64,000 bases of DNA, taken from NCBI RefSeq assembly GCF_004768545.1, contig NZ_CP038634.1, forward strand, positions 1,116,001 through 1,180,000, written 5' to 3'. The notes below the pieces were generated by a model. It saw only the letters and a program-made list of their open reading frames with translations, ran no database searches and was not told where the DNA came from. Origin of the DNA: Cupriavidus oxalaticus (GTDB lineage: Bacteria > Pseudomonadota > Gammaproteobacteria > Burkholderiales > Burkholderiaceae). A program made the position numbers and the translations under genes. Below, one piece after another: positions 63,592 to 64,000 of the stretch; the first letter of the stretch is position 1; each line of letters opens with the position of its first letter.

Positions 63592-64000
63592 CTAACCCGC
63601 GCGTACCGTCAGCGCGCCCTGCAGCGCCACCAGCCGCGCCGCCGCCTGGCTGACCCACGCCGGCCGCGGCGCCGCATCGAGCCAGTACTTGACCTCGAGC
63701 CCGAGCGCGGTGTCGCCGCTGATCACCAGCTTGCGCTGGAAGAACAGCGTGTCGGTGTCGGCCTCGCCGCCGAGCAGCCGCAGGTAGTCGACCGCGGCGG
63801 CGCGCAGCGTCAGCGCGGGTTCGCCGCTGCCGGCACCGGCGGTGCGGAAGCACCCGCCTTCGCAGCGGAACGGCACTTCCAGCCCCAGGTCCTGCACCGT
63901 CAGCAGGAATACATGGCCTTCCAGCGCGGCCGGCGGCTCCAGCCAGCCGGCGCGCCGCGCCAGTTCCAGCGCTGCCACCAGCGGCAGCGCGCGCGCCCGC
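63592..64000 (-). CDS. SCP2 sterol-carrier domain protein, UbiT-like (partial)
   Basis: The frame is open at the right edge, so the N-terminus is missing. The 136 visible residues form an SCP2-type domain: LEGHVFLLTVQDLGLEVPFR, ALTLRAAAVDYLRLLGGEADTDTLFFQRKLVISGDTALGLEVK. The segment RALPLVAALELARR in front of it is like UbiT, the accessory factor of oxygen-independent ubiquinone synthesis. That role would fit the nearby NO and nitrite reduction genes, but UbiU/UbiV would have to lie outside the window. YhbT-type SCP2 proteins are an alternative. Confidence 0.7.
   Translation of the reverse strand, partial: RARALPLVAALELARRAGWLEPPAALEGHVFLLTVQDLGLEVPFRCEGGCFRTAGAGSGEPALTLRAAAVDYLRLLGGEADTDTLFFQRKLVISGDTALGLEVKYWLDAAPRPAWVSQAAARLVALQGALTVRAG

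Overview
The window is GC-rich, densely coded DNA that reads as a Cupriavidus/Ralstonia-type beta-proteobacterium (Burkholderiales). Supporting this: a cytochrome cd1 maturation gene beside nirE, a norB-norA/norR cluster in the arrangement described for Ralstonia eutropha, a complete protocatechuate branch with a pcaD-pcaC fusion, a solo Bug-type tricarboxylate receptor, and many LysR regulators each divergent from one enzyme or transporter gene. I saw no rRNA, tRNA, CRISPR array, transposase or integrase. The assignment to organism is inference from gene content.

Layout. 1-1548: end of a nir (heme d1) operon. 1599-7526: small K+ channel, lipoprotein, EnvZ/OmpR-like pair, a Cys-repeat secreted protein and a sterol-desaturase-family enzyme. 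7618-16219: pobA/pobR, then pcaHG-pcaB-pcaDC with divergent pcaQ and a PcaK-like transporter, which together take 4-hydroxybenzoate to 3-oxoadipate. 16220-35482: mixed accessory genes (chemoreceptor, NarL-type two-component pair, BON protein, exonuclease III, amidase plus Bug receptor, quinone reductase, SoxR with a RidA gene, cytochrome c, FrnE-type DsbA). 35542-36684: DAHP synthase.

36860-53459 is a metal-handling region: a CBA-type RND efflux operon, chrBA with an MFS gene, and a bufferin operon (DUF2282 precursor, DUF692 and DUF2063 maturation proteins, DoxX, GDCCVxC protein, cytochrome c). A second copy of the EF-hand / Val-Pro-rich / sterol-desaturase block is embedded in it at 47441-49289, matching 5224-7526. 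53743-56289: LysR regulator, DUF3422 protein and a tiny ORF. 56379-61144: nitric-oxide detoxification (norB, norA, divergent norR). 61306-64000: a phasin-like protein, a GGDEF protein and the end of an SCP2/UbiT-like gene.

The most informative signals are regulatory: a SoxR box inside a 19-bp-spaced promoter facing ridA (33139-33169), three GGT-N7-ACC NorR sites plus a sigma-54 promoter (59476-59587), a GTAACC-N16-CGAA ECF promoter ahead of the bufferin operon (49659-49684), and paired GTTC-N7-GAAC dyads ahead of the PcaK-like transporter (16288-16321). The clearest evolutionary signal is the duplicated block, with one decayed gene, one frameshifted tail and a near-identical 156-bp tract inside otherwise diverged desaturase genes.
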